DNA from: Lentibacillus persicus
GTDB lineage: Bacteria; Bacillota; Bacilli; Bacillales; Amphibacillaceae
Direction of reading: 5' to 3'
Length of the DNA stretch: 41,266 nucleotides
Assembly (NCBI RefSeq): GCF_900112705.1
Contig: NZ_FOMR01000012.1
Coordinates: 1 to 41,266 of the forward strand
The notes under the pieces were generated by a model. That model worked only from the letters and a program-made list of their open reading frames with translations, did no database searches and was not told where the DNA came from. A program made the translations under genes and the position numbers. Of the stretch, positions 39,295-41,266 are shown in pieces; position 1 is the stretch's first letter, and each line of letters begins with the position of its first letter.

Positions 39295-40455
39295 CTAGTG
39301 TTTTTGTTTGGAAATCCCTAATTGTTCCAATAGCGAATCGGTGTGTTCGCCGGCATCAGGCGGGTGACGGCGTGTGTTCACCGGTGTACGTGATAGTTTC
39401 AAAGGACTGCCGATCATCCGGATACTGCCTGCTGTCGGGTGTTCACTGTTGATAAACATATCCCGCGCTTTCAGCTGTGGGTCTTTTACAACTTCATCAA
39501 TAGATTGAATCGGGCCGCACGGGATGCTGTTTTTCTGAAGCTTCTCCTGCCAGAAAGCAGTCGATTCAGTTGAGAGCACCTCCTGCAGCAGCGGAATTAA
39601 TACGCTGCGATTCTCAACACGGTCCGGGTTTGTCGTGAAGCGTTTATCTGATCCATATTCCGGTTTGCCCAACATCGTGCACAGCCGCTGAAATTGCTGA
39701 TCGTTTCCTACTGCTATCACCATCTGACCGTCCTTGGTGTCGAATGTTTGATAAGGAACGATATTCGCATGCTGATTACCCAGCGCGGTTGGTTTCTTCT
39801 CTGCCATCAAATAATTGCTTCCAATATTAACAAGGGCACTGACAGCCGAATCATACAGTGAAAGGTCAATCTTTTGCCCTTTGCCGGAGTATGTGCGTTC
39901 CAAGAGCGCTCCCTGAATGCCGATGCAAGCGTATAGACCGGTTAAAATATCGGTAATGGCAACTCCGACTTTCTGCGGTCCGGACGCACTGTCACCGGTA
40001 ATGCTCATTAACCCGCTCATCGCCTGAATAATGAAGTCATAGCCTGGCATATCTTTATAGGGTCCAGTTTCACCAAAGCCTGTGATGGTGCAGTAAACAA
40101 GTTCCGGGTTGATGTCTGCCAACGTTTCATAATCGAGACCAAGCCGATCCATCGTTCCGGTTTTAAAGTTGTTGATGACAACATCACTTCCACGGACAAG
40201 CTCCTTGATCGCCTTAATCCCTTCCTCGGATTTCAAATCAAGCGTTATACTTTTTTTGTTCCGATTGGCGCAAAGATAATAGGCACTTACGCCATTTTGA
40301 AAGGGCGGTCCCCATTTCCGTGTTTCGTCGCTGCCGCCGGGTGCTTCGACTTTAATAACGTCTGCACCGAGATCTCCGAGAATCATCGTGCAATATGGAC
40401 CTGCCAGCACACGGGATAAGTCAAGGATTTTTATATTCTCAAGTGCTCCGGTCAT
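39295..40455 (-). CDS. Class III (CaiB/BaiF) CoA-transferase, glutarate-type
   Basis: A 386-residue family III CoA-transferase. The N-terminal ILDLSRVLAGPYCTMILGDLGADVIKVE and the catalytic aspartate D169 in VGVAITDILTGLYA are clear. The closest human counterpart in kind is SUGCT, which makes glutaryl-CoA from glutarate with succinyl-CoA or similar as donor. The start at 40455 (MTGALENIK) follows AAAGGAGTGAGGAA; an in-frame extension to 40500 has no support. It is the first gene of a two-gene minus-strand operon with the acyl-CoA dehydrogenase. Other dicarboxylate substrates (for example oxalate, mesaconate) are possible. Confidence 0.85.
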   Translation of the reverse strand: MTGALENIKILDLSRVLAGPYCTMILGDLGADVIKVEAPGGSDETRKWGPPFQNGVSAYYLCANRNKKSITLDLKSEEGIKAIKELVRGSDVVINNFKTGTMDRLGLDYETLADINPELVYCTITGFGETGPYKDMPGYDFIIQAMSGLMSITGDSASGPQKVGVAITDILTGLYACIGIQGALLERTYSGKGQKIDLSLYDSAVSALVNIGSNYLMAEKKPTALGNQHANIVPYQTFDTKDGQMVIAVGNDQQFQRLCTMLGKPEYGSDKRFTTNPDRVENRSVLIPLLQEVLSTESTAFWQEKLQKNSIPCGPIQSIDEVVKDPQLKARDMFINSEHPTAGSIRMIGSPLKLSRTPVNTRRHPPDAGEHTDSLLEQLGISKQKH

Positions 40456-40619
40456 TTCCTCACTCCTTTCATAAAAAATAAACCACTCCAAAAAGACCAC
40501 AGGATTCTGCGCGTCAATTTGAACTGGCTTTTGTCTGTTGAATCAGAACTGGTGTTGAACTGTTAACAGATTAGGCAGTTTTTTGATTGTTTGTTAATAA
40601 GCATCATGGATTTGAGCGT

Positions 40620-40633
40620 GGAAAACGCTTTAG
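40620..40633 (-). promoter_or_regulatory. Candidate cre (CcpA) site
   Basis: GGAAAACGCTTTAG matches the cre consensus core (AAARCGYTT) at 11 of 14 positions by eye. It sits about 15-25 nt downstream of the predicted minus-strand start point, where CcpA binding would block transcription of the CoA-transferase operon when glucose is present. An AGCGT/ACGCT inverted repeat overlaps it. Confidence 0.45.
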
Positions 40634-40646
40634 CATGATTAATAAT

Positions 40647-40675
40647 AGTATATAGTATTCTGAAAAATATGTAAA
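40647..40675 (-). promoter_or_regulatory. Minus-strand promoter of the CoA-transferase operon
   Basis: On the minus strand TTTACA (complement of 40670-40675), 17-bp spacer, TATACT (complement of 40647-40652). The leader to the start codon is about 185 nt. Confidence 0.6.
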
Positions 40676-40679
40676 CCGT

Positions 40680-41036
40680 TTAGTAGTGATCCGTTGTAAA
40701 AGTTGCAGCGATTACCTTTGATTGGTCAGTCGTATCGGCCAGTTGATCACGAATCAGCCGGATATCCGATCGATCACTAACTTGATTCATTACATCGTGG
40801 TAGTGCGATTTATTCCGGTACACCGACTGCCCCAGGAAAATAGCTTCATTATCGTCTTTTGAAATGATATCGGTCAATCCTTTATAGTCATGATGGCCAA
40901 TCAGACTGTCAGCCTGATAGGTTTTCTCTTCCAGGGAGCCATGTGACATATAAATTTCGCCAGCCTGGTGATTCATGTCGATAAACGTTTGGACATTTTC
41001 ATGCTTAACCCGATATAGATAAATAAGTGTATACAT
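40680..41036 (-). CDS. Small soluble protein, DUF1428/ABM-like
   Basis: A 118-residue protein beginning MYTLIYLYRVKHENVQTFIDMNHQAGEIYMSHGSLEEKTYQAD. The pattern of a beta strand, a helix with a HGSLE-type motif and a second beta strand suggests a dimeric alpha-beta (ferredoxin-like) barrel such as DUF1428 or antibiotic-biosynthesis-monooxygenase-like proteins. The ATG at 41036 has an excellent GGAGGGGTG upstream. Its end abuts the promoter of the CoA-transferase operon. The family assignment is tentative and no function is claimed. Confidence 0.65.
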   Translation of the reverse strand: MYTLIYLYRVKHENVQTFIDMNHQAGEIYMSHGSLEEKTYQADSLIGHHDYKGLTDIISKDDNEAIFLGQSVYRNKSHYHDVMNQVSDRSDIRLIRDQLADTTDQSKVIAATFTTDHY

Positions 41037-41110
41037 ATGACCACCCCTCCATCAATAATTCCATAAAAAAAGTAAAAATCCTTTTTACGGAAGGCAATTT
41101 TTTTAGCTGT

Positions 41111-41125
41111 TAACTAAAATAGTTA
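41111..41125 (-). promoter_or_regulatory. TAACTA-aaa-TAGTTA palindrome, candidate operator
   Basis: A perfect 15-bp palindrome about 75 nt upstream of the 41036 start codon, in the promoter region of that gene. Its form fits a MarR- or TetR-like operator; the regulator is not in the window. Confidence 0.4.
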
Positions 41126-41186
41126 CATTTTCGACACAAAACCCACGATCTACCGCGTACCTTGTGATATTACTCCCGGAAAAGAC

Positions 41187-41266
41187 AGAAACATGGGCGG
41201 GGGAACGAAAATATGTGCCGGAGCGCGGGAATATGGGCGGGAGAACAAAAATATGTGCCGGAGCGC
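41187..41266 (+). repeat. 20-bp alternating tandem repeat, array 2 (runs off the end)
   Basis: Four 20-bp units at 41187, 41207, 41227 and 41247. Units 2 and 4 carry ATATGTGCCGGAGCGC; units 1 and 3 carry ATGGGCGGG then GAAC. They alternate as in the array at 30833-30930, but in the reverse orientation. The array is still going at the last base. Confidence 0.88.

Overview
The window reads as chromosomal DNA of a low-to-moderate GC Gram-positive bacterium of the Bacillaceae, probably a salt-tolerant member of the Virgibacillus/Lentibacillus/Oceanobacillus type. Grounds: AGGAGG-type ribosome sites with frequent TTG/GTG starts, a Bacillus-type rib operon under an FMN riboswitch, RlmCD, ResA, CoA-disulfide reductase, YfmR-like ABC-F and GbsR homologues, and a betaine-type lipoprotein with a very acidic linker. 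The species is inferred, not proven.

Layout. (1) 1-3.5 kb: an AT-rich accessory stretch of small membrane-protein genes. A degenerate element (GGGCGC, 6 nt, NKAATAANG) recurs downstream of nearly every one. Two of the genes are frameshifted, and an orphan antitoxin-like gene follows. (2) 3.7-4.0 kb: a type I toxin-antitoxin-like locus (holin-like toxin remnant, convergent antisense promoter). (3) 4.2-9.4 kb: rlmCD, an ATP-grasp ligase/M20 peptidase pair, and a dihydrouridine synthase. (4) 9.5-13.2 kb: a YeeE-type sulfur transporter, then a GbsR-type repressor with a consensus promoter and operator, a cysteine hydrolase and an orphan betaine-binding lipoprotein. (5) 13.3-19.8 kb: two acetyltransferases, a CtaB-like prenyltransferase, a voltage-sensor-like channel relative, a membrane protein coupled to a truncated ccdA, resA, and a two-component system. 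(6) 19.9-23.6 kb: FMN riboswitch and ribD-ribE-ribBA-ribH. (7) 23.7-24.05 kb: a dense cluster of perfect hairpins made of repeated elements. (8) 24-30 kb: YfmR-like ABC-F, an unknown protein, CoA-disulfide reductase and an NSS transporter. (9) 30-40.5 kb: a cyclase-family hydrolase, then a catabolic cluster.

The main metabolic result is the 31.1-40.5 kb cluster: aminotransferase, ThDP-dependent decarboxylase, aldehyde dehydrogenase, lysine 6-dehydrogenase, IclR regulator and DUF3870 protein on the plus strand, then a convergent CoA-transferase/glutaryl-CoA-dehydrogenase-like pair. Together they could take lysine through aminoadipate, 2-oxoadipate, glutarate and glutaryl-CoA to crotonyl-CoA. 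The proposed non-CoA decarboxylation of 2-oxoadipate by a stand-alone ThDP enzyme is the unusual step and is inference.

At the DNA level the window carries at least four families of short intergenic repeats: the GGGCGC element; 21-bp-period CTACAGCGATT arrays at two sites in opposite orientation; 20-bp alternating units at two sites in opposite orientation; and the hairpin cluster after ribH, which includes two hairpins with identical AGGAC loops. No tRNA, rRNA, insertion sequence or CRISPR array was seen.
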